A DNA stretch of 62,807 nt, taken from NCBI GenBank assembly GCA_016786465.1, contig JAEUWC010000018.1:1-62807 (forward strand), written 5' to 3'. Position numbers and translations under genes: made by a program. This DNA is from Bdellovibrionales bacterium (GTDB lineage: Bacteria > Bdellovibrionota > UBA1018). Shown here in pieces: positions 41,972 through 51,398 of this stretch; position 1 is the stretch's first letter, and every line of letters starts with the position of its first letter. Under the pieces are notes generated by a model. The model searched no databases. It had not been told where the DNA came from and was given only the letters and a program-made list of their open reading frames with translations.

Positions 41972-44900
41972 GTGAATCGGAATAAGAAGCAGCTCGAGTC
42001 TTTGGGTCAATTCCTTGCGTTGGGCGCGTTGAGTGTCGGCATCGCCTCATGTTCGCCCAGCATGCTTTCTGGAAACGGCGAAGACAAAAGCGTTTCGCAG
42101 CAGACTTCGTATCGCCCTTCGAACACTCAGTGCGCGGGCTTGAAAATGTCCACTTCACAGCTGGATCCGCAGACGGCGCGTGCGATGGTGAAGTGTTTGA
42201 ATTCGAATCACAAGATTGATGCTTACGAAAATCTGCTGGCCACCCTTTCAGACCAGGACCTGAAGCCGATTCTGAAAATTGCAAACGAAACGGTTTTGGG
42301 ATCTCCGGAAACAATTTACGACTTTAAGAAAAGTTTCACGACCTTGGTGGACCAAGGAAAAGCGGATTCGGTCTTTAAGCAAATGGGCGTTGTTTTCAAA
42401 AATGACGAATTGATTGCTGCTTCGCTGGACATGATCAAGAAGGTGGACACCCGTCTTTTGATCGGCTTGGAAAATTTGGGTGCTTACCTGAATGAAAAGC
42501 GCGTCGAAAGACTTTTGAATTTTGGCTTGAACGTCGCTTCGGCGCCTGCATTTTCGGACCTTCCCCTGAAGTTCGCCGCAAAATCATTGGCAGAACGCAA
42601 GATTGAAACCATGACTGAAAAAGTGATGGCATTGATCCAAAGCCCGGCTGTTCAAAAGTCCGTGGGCGGATCTTCGCACCGGGTTCGTTTGGGCAAAGAA
42701 TGGTTGAAAGCGACCGCGGATGGTCGCGTTTTCAAGATGCTTGAGCAAGCAATTCCTTTGGTTCAGGCTTCCGTTCCTAAATTGGAAAGCGTGATGAATC
42801 ATTTGGGTGAAACCACCCCACAAGGTGATGCGGCTAGTTTCACTTGGATGACCAAGACCATGGCGCTGGCAAATGCTCCGGTTTCCTGCATGAAGGGGCA
42901 AGCGACCCTTCCAAACGCAGGAACATTTATCCTGAAGGAACTTTCGCGACAGAACCCGGCCGAATCCGGGATCTATCTGACTCAGGAAATCCCTTTGAAG
43001 GTGGTGTCTTTGGCCCCTTTCTGCACCATGCCGGAAGGTTTGGCTGAAACGTGTAGGACTTGGGCAAATATGACGGGACCGACAAACGTCATGCCGGCAA
43101 TGACCGAAGTCGTTCGCGCGGTTGAACAAAATGGCCTTTCCGAACTTTTAGTTCAGACGATGGGCTATGAAAAAATCCAAGACGTTGCTGGGGTCATCGC
43201 TGAACTGACGGATCGCCAGGCTTGGTCTGATATCCTGCTTCTTTCGACTTCGATCAACGATTCTGAAAAGCGCGAGATCGAAGCGTTCGCTTCTTTCTTG
43301 TTGAAGCCTATTGCAGACGCCGGTGGCGATAGTCTTTACGAAATCATGGAAGAAGGACTTCAGAAATTGGAACTGAAGTCAGCCATTCGATTGGTCTTGG
43401 CAATCCAAAAGGTGGTCGAATCCAAGGACTCGTGGATCAAGCCTACTTTAGATGCGATACGCCTGGTTTACCTTTCGACCAACCGTCACCCCATTTTCGC
43501 GGAAGTCCAGAAGACCCTGATTCATGCTCGGGACAACGAAGCCTTGATTTCAGTTTTGGTGAAGATTTCGGGAAGCCCTGCATTCCTGGACACCATCCGC
43601 TTGACTTCAAGCCTTCTTGAGTCTGGTGAAATGAAAAACCTATTGGGTGCGACTTTCGCTCTTTTTGACAAGTTCAGCGAACGTTCTAGCCGCAAGGATC
43701 TGGTCGGGGTGGAAGTTCCAGATTGGGTCCATTCAAGAAAGCATTCAATCAGGTCAGCGGACCTTAGAAAGATCAAGATCGAAAGAAATCCTGAAATCGT
43801 TGAAGTCAGCGATCGGTGTTCATCCTATCGTATGACGGATTCGATTTTGGACATGGCGCCAGCGTCGCTGAAGATGTTCATCACCAACATCGCAGGTTGT
43901 GCAGGGGCGACTTCAAAGACTTCCTTCCTGACGGCACTAGACCAAAAGCGTTCGGTGGATTCGGCTCGCGCGGTTCAGTTCTTGACCCGCGGACCTTATC
44001 CAATGATTGACGTAACGGTCGGCTTGGCCAATGACTTTATTCTTCGCGCGGGGACTCAGGGCACCGATAAATGGTTTGGCGCCAAGATCACCCAGCTTCT
44101 TCGCGACGGTATTTTGGATTCAGTCACGGATTCGATTCACCGAATGGTGACGGAATCTAACTTGGTTCCGACCAGCATCGAACTGGCGCAGGCGACCGCG
44201 CGCGCGCCGGTAGGGTTCAAGGACACGCTATTGGGTGTCGGAAAGCTTCTTCGAGGCCCAGACGTTTGGAACGTTGCTAAGTATCTTTTTGACCTGTGGA
44301 AGAAAGAAAAGAAGAACCCGTCTGAACCGCGAGCCGCGACCGCGGGCGTTCCAAAGCCGTTTGAACCGGCATTGCGGGCGGAAGTCGAAGATCAGCTTCG
44401 CCGTTGGGAATGCGTGACCGATGCTGCGACGCTGGCTAAGCGCGTGGCCGAAGTTGAAAAAGAATACGCTGATTCGCTGAATAGCTGGGAAACTGGCCGC
44501 ACGAAGTACGAAAATGCGGATGCCTTTCTGGCTGAAGTTGAACCGATCTTGAAAAAAGTTTCGGATCCTAAGCAACAGGTGGCGAACAAGACCTTGGCGC
44601 AGGCCTTGACCCGCTTCATGTCCTATTTCACTTTACCTTTGGATTCGCGTTACGAAGTCGGACCAAATGACCCACGTCGTAACCAGAACCAGCATTTCAC
44701 CGCTGAATACATGGCGAAGTTTTTGATTGAACGTGCGAACGATCGCAGGGCTTTGGCCTATTTTTATCCAGGTGAAAAGAAGCCACGCGTTCGCGTCGTC
44801 AACGGCTTGGACATGATGGAACTGGTGCTTTATGTGGCCGATTTCCAGTACCTGCTTCCAAAGAACTTCGGCATGGGTTTCTTGGCTGAAATTGGACAGG

Positions 44901-46141
44901 CTTGGGGCGACGAAGACCGGGCTATTTGGCCAAAAGAAATCCAAGAACAGTTCGATGGCCGCAAGAAGCCCGACACTTTGGCGCAAGCCGTGGACGGCAT
45001 CAAGAAGACCTTAAAGAATTTCGAAGGAATGGTCGGCTATCCTAAGATCGATTCTTGTGTCGACGAAGACATCAAGATTAAGAAGCCCCTTGCGGGCAAG
45101 CTTTTGCCGCTTTTCGTTCGCGCATCACTTTTTAATTCGCGTCAGGTCATCGATTCGTTGGCTGAAAACCTTCCTGATTCGGGTCATGCCTTTGCTGGCG
45201 GGTTAAAAGTCATCCGGGACATGGCGTTTGAAATTTATATGACGACCCCGGAAAAGCATCGCAATCCACGGTCGGGTGAAAAAAATAACTTAACGATGGT
45301 ATCCAACATGGTCCGTTTGGGATTCATGCGAAACATCGGACGTCAATTGGACGGAGCCTTCCAGCTTTCGTCTGATCCTAAAGCCTATAAGAATGTGGAT
45401 CGTTCGAAGTTTGCTGGGTCGTTCGTGCAAGCCGTTCGAGGGCTGGTGAATCTTTCAAAGACGCCTTCGGCAGCTCCGGCATTGGCAGGGATCTTTGCAA
45501 ACCCAGATCTGATTCGCAAAGCGATCCGTCAAGTTCATGCGTCAACCGAAGGCAATCGCGCGTCGATCGGCTATCATCTTTTGACTTATTTGTCGGAAGC
45601 CGGCGACTTGGAACCTTCGATTCAAAGTTCGGCGATCCTTTTGAATCAGCATCCAAAGATTGTTTCGAATTTGATGGATGATCTTTCAAGCGTTCTGTCG
45701 AACACGGATGTCGAAAAGGCGCTTCGTGTTTCTTACGAAACATTTGGAGATTCGTACTTTGATTCTCTGAAGAAAATGAACGGTCAGTTTTTCTTTGCGG
45801 GATCCAAGACCGCAGAACGCGTTCAGCTTTTGGCTGAAAGCGAACCTTCGATCCGTAAGCTGATCAAGGATTGGAAACCCATTCCTGCACCTTGGGCAGA
45901 AGACGTTGTCGAATTTGTGTTGGATCCTGCAAGCCCCGAAGCGCGAACGGTGCGTGAATTCGCTGCGGGAATTTTCCCAGCCAAAGATTCGGTCGTTAGC
46001 CCTGCCGAAAAGATGGTTGGCCAGATTGCGAAGAATCCAACCGAATCTCGCTTTTTCTACGATTGGCTGGTCCAGGAATCCGCTCAGGGCGGGGCTTTGG
46101 ACGAAATGCTTCAAATGGCGAAGCGCGGTTTGACCCAGTAA
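41972..46141 (+). CDS. Giant lipoprotein, unknown function
   Basis: A 1389-aa product starting at a GTG, with a lipoprotein signal ending in VGIASC (Cys27). The mature chain is almost entirely helical by composition, with repeated amphipathic segments of about 35-45 residues in the first 600 residues (for example IDAYENLLATLSDQDLKPIL, DNEALISVLVKISGSPAFLD), suggesting an alpha-solenoid, then a charged section (about 770-860) and further helical parts. Six or more cysteines occur in pairs. No enzymatic motif seen. It would sit in the periplasm on a membrane. It is 124 nt upstream of the proline-rich protein gene and may belong to the same set. A TAGTAT -10-like box is near 41952. Confidence 0.85.
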   Translation: MNRNKKQLESLGQFLALGALSVGIASCSPSMLSGNGEDKSVSQQTSYRPSNTQCAGLKMSTSQLDPQTARAMVKCLNSNHKIDAYENLLATLSDQDLKPILKIANETVLGSPETIYDFKKSFTTLVDQGKADSVFKQMGVVFKNDELIAASLDMIKKVDTRLLIGLENLGAYLNEKRVERLLNFGLNVASAPAFSDLPLKFAAKSLAERKIETMTEKVMALIQSPAVQKSVGGSSHRVRLGKEWLKATADGRVFKMLEQAIPLVQASVPKLESVMNHLGETTPQGDAASFTWMTKTMALANAPVSCMKGQATLPNAGTFILKELSRQNPAESGIYLTQEIPLKVVSLAPFCTMPEGLAETCRTWANMTGPTNVMPAMTEVVRAVEQNGLSELLVQTMGYEKIQDVAGVIAELTDRQAWSDILLLSTSINDSEKREIEAFASFLLKPIADAGGDSLYEIMEEGLQKLELKSAIRLVLAIQKVVESKDSWIKPTLDAIRLVYLSTNRHPIFAEVQKTLIHARDNEALISVLVKISGSPAFLDTIRLTSSLLESGEMKNLLGATFALFDKFSERSSRKDLVGVEVPDWVHSRKHSIRSADLRKIKIERNPEIVEVSDRCSSYRMTDSILDMAPASLKMFITNIAGCAGATSKTSFLTALDQKRSVDSARAVQFLTRGPYPMIDVTVGLANDFILRAGTQGTDKWFGAKITQLLRDGILDSVTDSIHRMVTESNLVPTSIELAQATARAPVGFKDTLLGVGKLLRGPDVWNVAKYLFDLWKKEKKNPSEPRAATAGVPKPFEPALRAEVEDQLRRWECVTDAATLAKRVAEVEKEYADSLNSWETGRTKYENADAFLAEVEPILKKVSDPKQQVANKTLAQALTRFMSYFTLPLDSRYEVGPNDPRRNQNQHFTAEYMAKFLIERANDRRALAYFYPGEKKPRVRVVNGLDMMELVLYVADFQYLLPKNFGMGFLAEIGQAWGDEDRAIWPKEIQEQFDGRKKPDTLAQAVDGIKKTLKNFEGMVGYPKIDSCVDEDIKIKKPLAGKLLPLFVRASLFNSRQVIDSLAENLPDSGHAFAGGLKVIRDMAFEIYMTTPEKHRNPRSGEKNNLTMVSNMVRLGFMRNIGRQLDGAFQLSSDPKAYKNVDRSKFAGSFVQAVRGLVNLSKTPSAAPALAGIFANPDLIRKAIRQVHASTEGNRASIGYHLLTYLSEAGDLEPSIQSSAILLNQHPKIVSNLMDDLSSVLSNTDVEKALRVSYETFGDSYFDSLKKMNGQFFFAGSKTAERVQLLAESEPSIRKLIKDWKPIPAPWAEDVVEFVLDPASPEARTVREFAAGIFPAKDSVVSPAEKMVGQIAKNPTESRFFYDWLVQESAQGGALDEMLQMAKRGLTQ

Positions 46142-46265
46142 AGCAGCAGGCAGATTTACTGGGCGCGTTTTGGCCCCGGTGCGGGGTGGTGGGCCCAGAT
46201 CCGTTTAAATGCCGCATCAGGTGGCACTTGCCTTGCTCAATGGCGTCCTGAGGTTCAGGGCGACT
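46142..46265 (+). other. Intergenic stretch
   Basis: About 120 nt. AGCAGGCAGATTTACTG near 46146 resembles a decayed half of the dyad repeat; GC-rich TGGCCCCGGTGCGGGGTGG can fold weakly. No clear promoter or terminator. Confidence 0.3.
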
Positions 46266-48986
46266 ATGAAAAAGAAATCCGCGTTTGTGATCAGCTTGAT
46301 GGGCGGACTGTTTTTTTCTCAGGCTATGGGGCTAGCGCAGACTGGGACTCCAACCCCCCGGGTGTCTCGGACTCCGTTACCCCCGCCCTCGAATAAGCCA
46401 TCGCCGACACCGGATCCATCTCGCAGGCCATCCCCCCGGCCTACCGCATCTCCGTCCGCGTCGGCTTCGCCGTCCTCATCACCCAGTCCTGTGGCGACGG
46501 TTTCGCCGTCTCCGCGCCCAAGCGTTTCATTTACTCCGCTTCCTCCACCTAGCGATAAGCCTTCACCGCGTCCGACAGTGACGCCCACTCCGACAGAATC
46601 TGCGACACCCTCTCCGTCGCCGTCTCCATCTCCTTCGAAGTCCGCAAGTCCATCTCCGCGCCCCAGCGTGACGTTCACTCCGCTGCCCACGCCAACGGCG
46701 ACGCCGACTCCGACAGGAACTCCAACTTCGACTCCAACGGCGACTCCGACGCCTACGTCGACGCCGCTTCCAACTCCTACTCCGATTCCGACGCCGACTG
46801 CGACGGAAACTTCACCACCGCCTCCGCCTCCACCGCCGCCCCCTCCGCCGGTGGACACGACCCAAGCGGAAAATGACGGCTTTGTGGCGGGTCAAAACGA
46901 CGGCCAAGCTGAAGCGACCGAACGGGGCGCAACTGAAGGCGCGCTGGCAGGGGCGCAAATCGGTGCACGCGATGGTTACGACCGTTGCTATGCGTCTCAG
47001 GGTCAGCAGGAATACCAAAGTTCCTACGCACAAGGTTCGACCGACGGAAATCGTGACGGTTTAAACGTCGGAGCGAACGACGGAAACGCACGCGGTTTGG
47101 CCGATGGCCAACGAGATGGCGATCGCGAAGGTAGCAAAATGGCTGATGTTCAGGCCGCCCGCGATGCCGCGGGTCCGGGCGAACAGCAAGGTCGCTTGGA
47201 AGCGGATCGTTCCGACGCCGCCGCACGCGGAGCCGTAGCCGGAAGATCAGATGGCGATTCAGATGCTTATCGTCGTGCTTTCGATGTGGAATACCCACGG
47301 GGTCAGCGTGATGTTCGCGCTGAAATGGAAAAACTTCCCGTGTTGTCACGCGACTGGATTTCACAAGCGTCGCTTGCGCAACCACTGATGGCTTCAAGCG
47401 GGCAGAATCAAGTGGGAGTGATCCAGCCTGACTATCGTCACTATGACGATTCACGCGTGTGGCCGACGATTGAAGAAACGGATGCGTACAAGGGCTATTA
47501 CCGAAACGGTTACTTGGATGGCTTCGGCCGCTTGTTCCCTATGTTGTACGATCAAGCGTACCGTTCGGCGTACACGCCTGCGCAGCAAGCAGGTTGCCAG
47601 AAGGCGGCATCAGCAGATTATTCTGCGCAACGTCGCCAAGGTTACGACGAAGGTCGCGCAAAAGCGTACAAGATTGCTTACGATTCTGCTTACGCTCAAG
47701 CCAGCAAGTCCGCTTACCCTGGGGCTTACTCGGTGGCTCAGCAGTTCGCGTACCAGCGCGACTACCAGCCTTTTTACCAAAAGCACTTCGAACTGGCTCG
47801 TCAACGCGGATACAAGGCTCGCTACGATGCTCTGTACGTTGCGGCTTACGATCCAGCGCATACGGCAGCCTACGCAAAAGCCTATTCGGGTTATGCGGCT
47901 TCGGCTTACCAAGCCGGTCGTGCAGCGGAAACGAACGAATTCAAGCTGAAGCCCTTGAAAGTGCTGAGCCTGACTTTGGACGAAACGATTCCGAATGGAG
48001 TGTTCGAGCCCGGAGAACCGCTTCGCTTTTCGGTCAAAGTGAAGAACTATGCGGGTCAAGCGATCGACGCTTCGAAAGTGAAGCTGACGGTGACTGCGGC
48101 GAATGCAAGCGATTCGGGGAAAAACGTGATCATCAGCGATGCTTCGCAGCTTTTGGCCAAGAACCTAAAGCCACAAAGCGAAACCGATGTTACGGATGCG
48201 CTTGGTCTTCGTCTGACTGAAAGCGCGATCAAGAAGTCCATCACGGTGAATTTCGAACTGACTTACGAAGGTCGGCGCATTCACTTTGAAAGCAAGACCA
48301 TCACGGCGTCTTTCCTGTCGACCCTACGACTGGTCAGTCCGCTGGGTCTTCAGGAAGGTCTGACGACGCAAGCGAATATCGAAGTAACGAATCAGTCGAA
48401 TCAGCCGACGTCTTCGAAGACCAAGGTGAAAATGCTTTGGAACACTTCAGAAGTGGAAATTCTGCAGCCTGAGGCAACCGTGGGTGTTTTGAAGCCTGGA
48501 GAAAAGAAGATCGTCAGCTTCCTGATGAAAGGGCGCACGACTCGGTCCCAGGTGGATGTTCCAATTGCATTCCAAGTGACCGATTCAGGGTCGGGTACCG
48601 AACGTCGAATCGGCTTGATGGAATTCCAATCGCAAGTGCCGGTGATGAACGATTATCGAATCTCGATTGATTCCGATCTGTCAGGTGCACTGAAAGGCGG
48701 TTTGGTTCGCGCGATTTACAAGATCACGAATCAGAATTCACGTTTGGTGCTTCGTCCGCTACTAGTAACGTTGCGATTCTTAAGCCCAGATCAAAAGACC
48801 TTGTCGGCAACGACGGCGTCAGTGATTGGACCTAATCCACAGTACGTGCGGCCTTTGGAAAACAAAGCATCCAGGAATTTCGTGATCCCAGTGGTCGTCA
48901 ATCAAGGCATGGCGAAGGGATCGATCTTCGAACTTGAAGTTCAAGAAGAAGGCGAAGTGGTTGTGATTCATCGAGGTGTTCTATGA
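46266..48986 (+). CDS. Exported proline-rich protein with DG and AY periodic repeats and CARDB-like C-terminus
   Basis: A 906-aa product in four parts. (1) Signal peptide (FVISLMGGLFFSQAMGLA). (2) Residues about 25-195: Pro/Ser/Thr low complexity ending in twelve prolines. (3) About 196-292: DG-X-X-X-G repeats (NDGFVAGQNDGQAEATERG), spaced four residues apart; then about 425-556: tyrosine repeats, AYxxAY with a period of four (AYKIAYDSAYAQASKSAYPG). (4) About 560-906: Ig-like domains starting with DETIPNGVFEPGEPLRFSVK, typical of CARDB/NEW3-type folds. The layout fits a cell-wall-spanning fibrous protein; function is unknown. Its TGA overlaps the ATG of the following lipoprotein, and the MoxR/Bat genes follow. 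Confidence 0.85.
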   Translation: MKKKSAFVISLMGGLFFSQAMGLAQTGTPTPRVSRTPLPPPSNKPSPTPDPSRRPSPRPTASPSASASPSSSPSPVATVSPSPRPSVSFTPLPPPSDKPSPRPTVTPTPTESATPSPSPSPSPSKSASPSPRPSVTFTPLPTPTATPTPTGTPTSTPTATPTPTSTPLPTPTPIPTPTATETSPPPPPPPPPPPPVDTTQAENDGFVAGQNDGQAEATERGATEGALAGAQIGARDGYDRCYASQGQQEYQSSYAQGSTDGNRDGLNVGANDGNARGLADGQRDGDREGSKMADVQAARDAAGPGEQQGRLEADRSDAAARGAVAGRSDGDSDAYRRAFDVEYPRGQRDVRAEMEKLPVLSRDWISQASLAQPLMASSGQNQVGVIQPDYRHYDDSRVWPTIEETDAYKGYYRNGYLDGFGRLFPMLYDQAYRSAYTPAQQAGCQKAASADYSAQRRQGYDEGRAKAYKIAYDSAYAQASKSAYPGAYSVAQQFAYQRDYQPFYQKHFELARQRGYKARYDALYVAAYDPAHTAAYAKAYSGYAASAYQAGRAAETNEFKLKPLKVLSLTLDETIPNGVFEPGEPLRFSVKVKNYAGQAIDASKVKLTVTAANASDSGKNVIISDASQLLAKNLKPQSETDVTDALGLRLTESAIKKSITVNFELTYEGRRIHFESKTITASFLSTLRLVSPLGLQEGLTTQANIEVTNQSNQPTSSKTKVKMLWNTSEVEILQPEATVGVLKPGEKKIVSFLMKGRTTRSQVDVPIAFQVTDSGSGTERRIGLMEFQSQVPVMNDYRISIDSDLSGALKGGLVRAIYKITNQNSRLVLRPLLVTLRFLSPDQKTLSATTASVIGPNPQYVRPLENKASRNFVIPVVVNQGMAKGSIFELEVQEEGEVVVIHRGVL
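46338..46858 (+). repeat. Low-complexity Pro/Ser/Thr-coding tract
   Basis: Degenerate 6- and 12-bp units such as CCGACGCCGACT and CCATCTCCGTCG code for the PTPTPTP and SPSPSPS tracts. The block TPLPPPSDKPSPRPT occurs twice and SPRPSVSFTPLP/SPRPSVTFTPLP is repeated, showing larger duplications inside the tract. Confidence 0.85.
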
Positions 48987-49480
48987 AAAAGATGGGGTTC
49001 ATCGCTTTGGGGCTTCTGGCCCTAGCATCCGCCTGCAAGTTGCCTGCGGATACCAAGGGCAAGTACAGTTCGGCAGATGGCAAAATCACGATGGAAATCA
49101 AAGGCAGCAAAGCAAAAGTCACTTTTGCGGATGGTCACACCTTGGAAGCCAAAGCCACGGATCTTTCGGTTCAAATTTTAAGTGAAGCGAAAGCCGGAAT
49201 GTATCTTCAGAACAGCCCAACAGACGAAAACATCTTGGAAGTGTTTTGGGTAAATCCCGATCGAAAGACGTTGCAGGAACAGTCCGATTTTGTGTGGATG
49301 AAGTCAGAAGTTTTGATTGCACGCCTTCCTAAGAAGGTTTCGAAAGGCAAAATGCAGGAAGTTCAGATTCTGCATTGCGTTGACGGTCAAGTTCTTGTCG
49401 ATCGTCCAACCGGATTGTACGAGGGCGGTTGCCCACAGGACACTTACCCCACTTTGCTATCACGCGTCAGCAAGCGCTGA
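48983..49480 (+). CDS. Small lipoprotein upstream of moxR
   Basis: A 165-aa product with a canonical lipoprotein signal (FIALGLLALASAC, Cys18). The mature part starts with a beta-rich stretch (GKYSSADGKITMEIKGSKAK) that looks like a small meander, and has two more cysteines (ILHCVDG, GGCPQD). Family not recognised. The ATG overlaps the stop of the proline-rich gene by 4 nt and the stop is 16 nt before moxR, so it is a middle gene of this operon. Confidence 0.85.
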   Translation: MKKMGFIALGLLALASACKLPADTKGKYSSADGKITMEIKGSKAKVTFADGHTLEAKATDLSVQILSEAKAGMYLQNSPTDENILEVFWVNPDRKTLQEQSDFVWMKSEVLIARLPKKVSKGKMQEVQILHCVDGQVLVDRPTGLYEGGCPQDTYPTLLSRVSKR

Positions 49481-49496
49481 TGTAACATCAGTCGAT

Positions 49497-50489
49497 ATGG
49501 CAAGTATCGACGTCCAGTCCCTCACCGAGGAAATTAAGCAACGTAGTCAATGGGTTGATGACGTTCTCAGCGAAGCGGGAAAAGTCATCGTTGGCCAGCG
49601 CGTTTTGTTGGAAAGACTTCTACAAGCGCTGCTTTGTGACGGTCACGTTTTGTTGGAAGGGTTGCCGGGTCTAGCGAAGACGCTGACGATCAAAACCCTG
49701 GCAGACATCCTTCACGCAGACTTCCAGCGAATTCAATTCACGCCGGATCTTTTGCCTGCCGACCTTGTCGGAACGATGATCTTCAATCAGAAGACCGGAG
49801 AATTTACCCCAAAAAAGGGCCCAATTTTTACAAGCCTGGTCCTGGCCGATGAAATCAATCGGGCACCCGCGAAAGTTCAAAGCGCGCTTTTGGAAGCCAT
49901 GGGTGAAAGACAAGTCACCATCGGCGACACGACTTATCCACTTGCGGATCCGTTTGTGGTTCTTGCAACGCAGAACCCGATCGAACAAGAAGGAACTTAC
50001 ACGCTTCCCGAAGCGCAACTGGATCGTTTTCTTTTCAAAGTCAAAGTCGGGTATCCGACCGTGGGCGAAGAAAAAAGCATCTTGAATCGGATGTCAGGCG
50101 TGGCCGCACCGAAGGCGAACAAAGTCTGTCATCCAAAAACCATTCTAGAAGGTCGCGAACTTTCATCGCGGATCTATATGGACGAAAAGCTGAAGGATTA
50201 CATCTTAAGCATCGTCTTTGCGACCCGCTTTCCTGAAAAGTTCGGATTGGTTCAGCTTAAGCCGATGATTCAGGTGGGCGCTAGCCCCCGCGCGACTTTG
50301 GCGCTTGCTAAAGCTTCTCGCGCGAATGCTTTCATTCGCCACCGGGGATTCGTGACTCCGGAAGACGTGAAGACCATCGCTTACGATGTTCTTCGTCATC
50401 GTATCTTGGTTTCGTTTGAAGCTGAAGCCGACGGCGTGGATAGCGAACAGATCGTGAAAAAGATCCTTGAAGCGGTCGAGGTTCCCTAA
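49497..50489 (+). CDS. moxR: MoxR family AAA+ ATPase
   Basis: A 330-aa ATPase with Walker A in EGLPGLAKT (residues 54-62), Walker B in LVLADEINRAPAKVQSALLE, and the MoxR-typical GERQVTIGDTTYPL, ATQNPIEQEGTYTLPEAQLDRF. MoxR proteins act as chaperone-like partners for vWA-domain proteins encoded beside them. The ATG at 49497 starts at the conserved length; the frame is open further up, within the previous gene. The DUF58 gene follows after 15 nt. Confidence 0.95.
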   Translation: MASIDVQSLTEEIKQRSQWVDDVLSEAGKVIVGQRVLLERLLQALLCDGHVLLEGLPGLAKTLTIKTLADILHADFQRIQFTPDLLPADLVGTMIFNQKTGEFTPKKGPIFTSLVLADEINRAPAKVQSALLEAMGERQVTIGDTTYPLADPFVVLATQNPIEQEGTYTLPEAQLDRFLFKVKVGYPTVGEEKSILNRMSGVAAPKANKVCHPKTILEGRELSSRIYMDEKLKDYILSIVFATRFPEKFGLVQLKPMIQVGASPRATLALAKASRANAFIRHRGFVTPEDVKTIAYDVLRHRILVSFEAEADGVDSEQIVKKILEAVEVP

Positions 50490-50504
50490 GGAAGGGCCAA
50501 CCCA

Positions 50505-51398
50505 GTGCTGGACCCCGAGCTTTTAAAGAAAGTCCGGATGATTGAAGTCACCACTCGCAAGATGGTCGACGAAGCCATGTCCGGACAGTACCGAACGCAT
50601 TTCAAGGGCCAAGGCGTTCAGTTTTCCGAACACCGTCAGTATGTACCTGGCGACGATATCCGCCACATCGATTGGAAGGTCAGCGCTCGTGCGCGTGAAC
50701 CGCTAATCAAGAAGTACGAAGAAGAACGCGAACTGGTGGTTCTTTTGGTGGTCGATATTTCAGCGTCGGAAGGATTCGGTAGTCAAACCAAGTTGAAGTC
50801 CGAAGTCTTGGCCGAAGTGGCTGGAATGCTTTCATATGCCGCTAGCCATACGGGCGATAAGATTGGCGTGATTCTTTTTGGCGGACAGATTGAAAAAGTC
50901 ATTCCTCCAAAAAAGGGACGGTCCCACGTTCTTCGAATCGTGAAAGAACTTTTGACCCCAAGGCCAGTGCACCCTGGAACAGATTTAGCGGGCGCACTTT
51001 TGGCCGCCGGCCGGGTGATGAAGCACAAAGGCGTGGTTTTCGTGCTAAGCGATTTTCAAGCGCAGGGGTACGATCGCGAAATGAAGCGTTTAGCCCGCAA
51101 ACATGACGTCGTTGCGGTTCAAGTCGGTGACCTTCGCGAAAAAGATGTACCCGCCATTGGCCAATTGTATGTGGTTGACCCGGAAACGGGCGAAGAAGGT
51201 TTCATCGATACCGGAAGCTACGCTTTTAAAAAGTGGTTCAAGGAAGCGCTTTTGGAAATGGAAACCGATTTCAAAACCATGACCAAGGCTGGGGGTATTG
51301 ACGTTTTAAAGGTCGACACCCACTTGGATTATGCCGACGCAGTGGTGCGTTTCTTTCGTGCACGCGCCAGGGTAAAGGGGACCAAGCCCCGTGGCTAG
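50505..51398 (+). CDS. DUF58 protein (vWA-like partner of MoxR)
   Basis: The 297-aa protein shows the DUF58 signature GDDIRHIDWKVSARAREPLI (residues 49-68) and a vWA-type fold with a MIDAS-like DISAS (D84, S86, S88). No membrane helix. It is the usual second gene of MoxR/Bat operons and probably the direct MoxR substrate. The start is a GTG with GGAAGG 9 nt upstream. It overlaps the following gene by 8 nt. Confidence 0.93.
   Translation: MLDPELLKKVRMIEVTTRKMVDEAMSGQYRTHFKGQGVQFSEHRQYVPGDDIRHIDWKVSARAREPLIKKYEEERELVVLLVVDISASEGFGSQTKLKSEVLAEVAGMLSYAASHTGDKIGVILFGGQIEKVIPPKKGRSHVLRIVKELLTPRPVHPGTDLAGALLAAGRVMKHKGVVFVLSDFQAQGYDREMKRLARKHDVVAVQVGDLREKDVPAIGQLYVVDPETGEEGFIDTGSYAFKKWFKEALLEMETDFKTMTKAGGIDVLKVDTHLDYADAVVRFFRARARVKGTKPRG

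Noticed and set aside
46319-46858. Long minus-strand frame rich in Val-Gly and ending in glycine runs
   Set aside because: It is the antisense of the proline/serine tract; the repeats keep several frames open. No ribosome binding site or normal composition.
47443-48220. Plus-strand frames inside the AY-repeat gene
   Set aside because: Shadow frames kept open by the tyrosine/alanine repeats; they have no ribosome binding sites.
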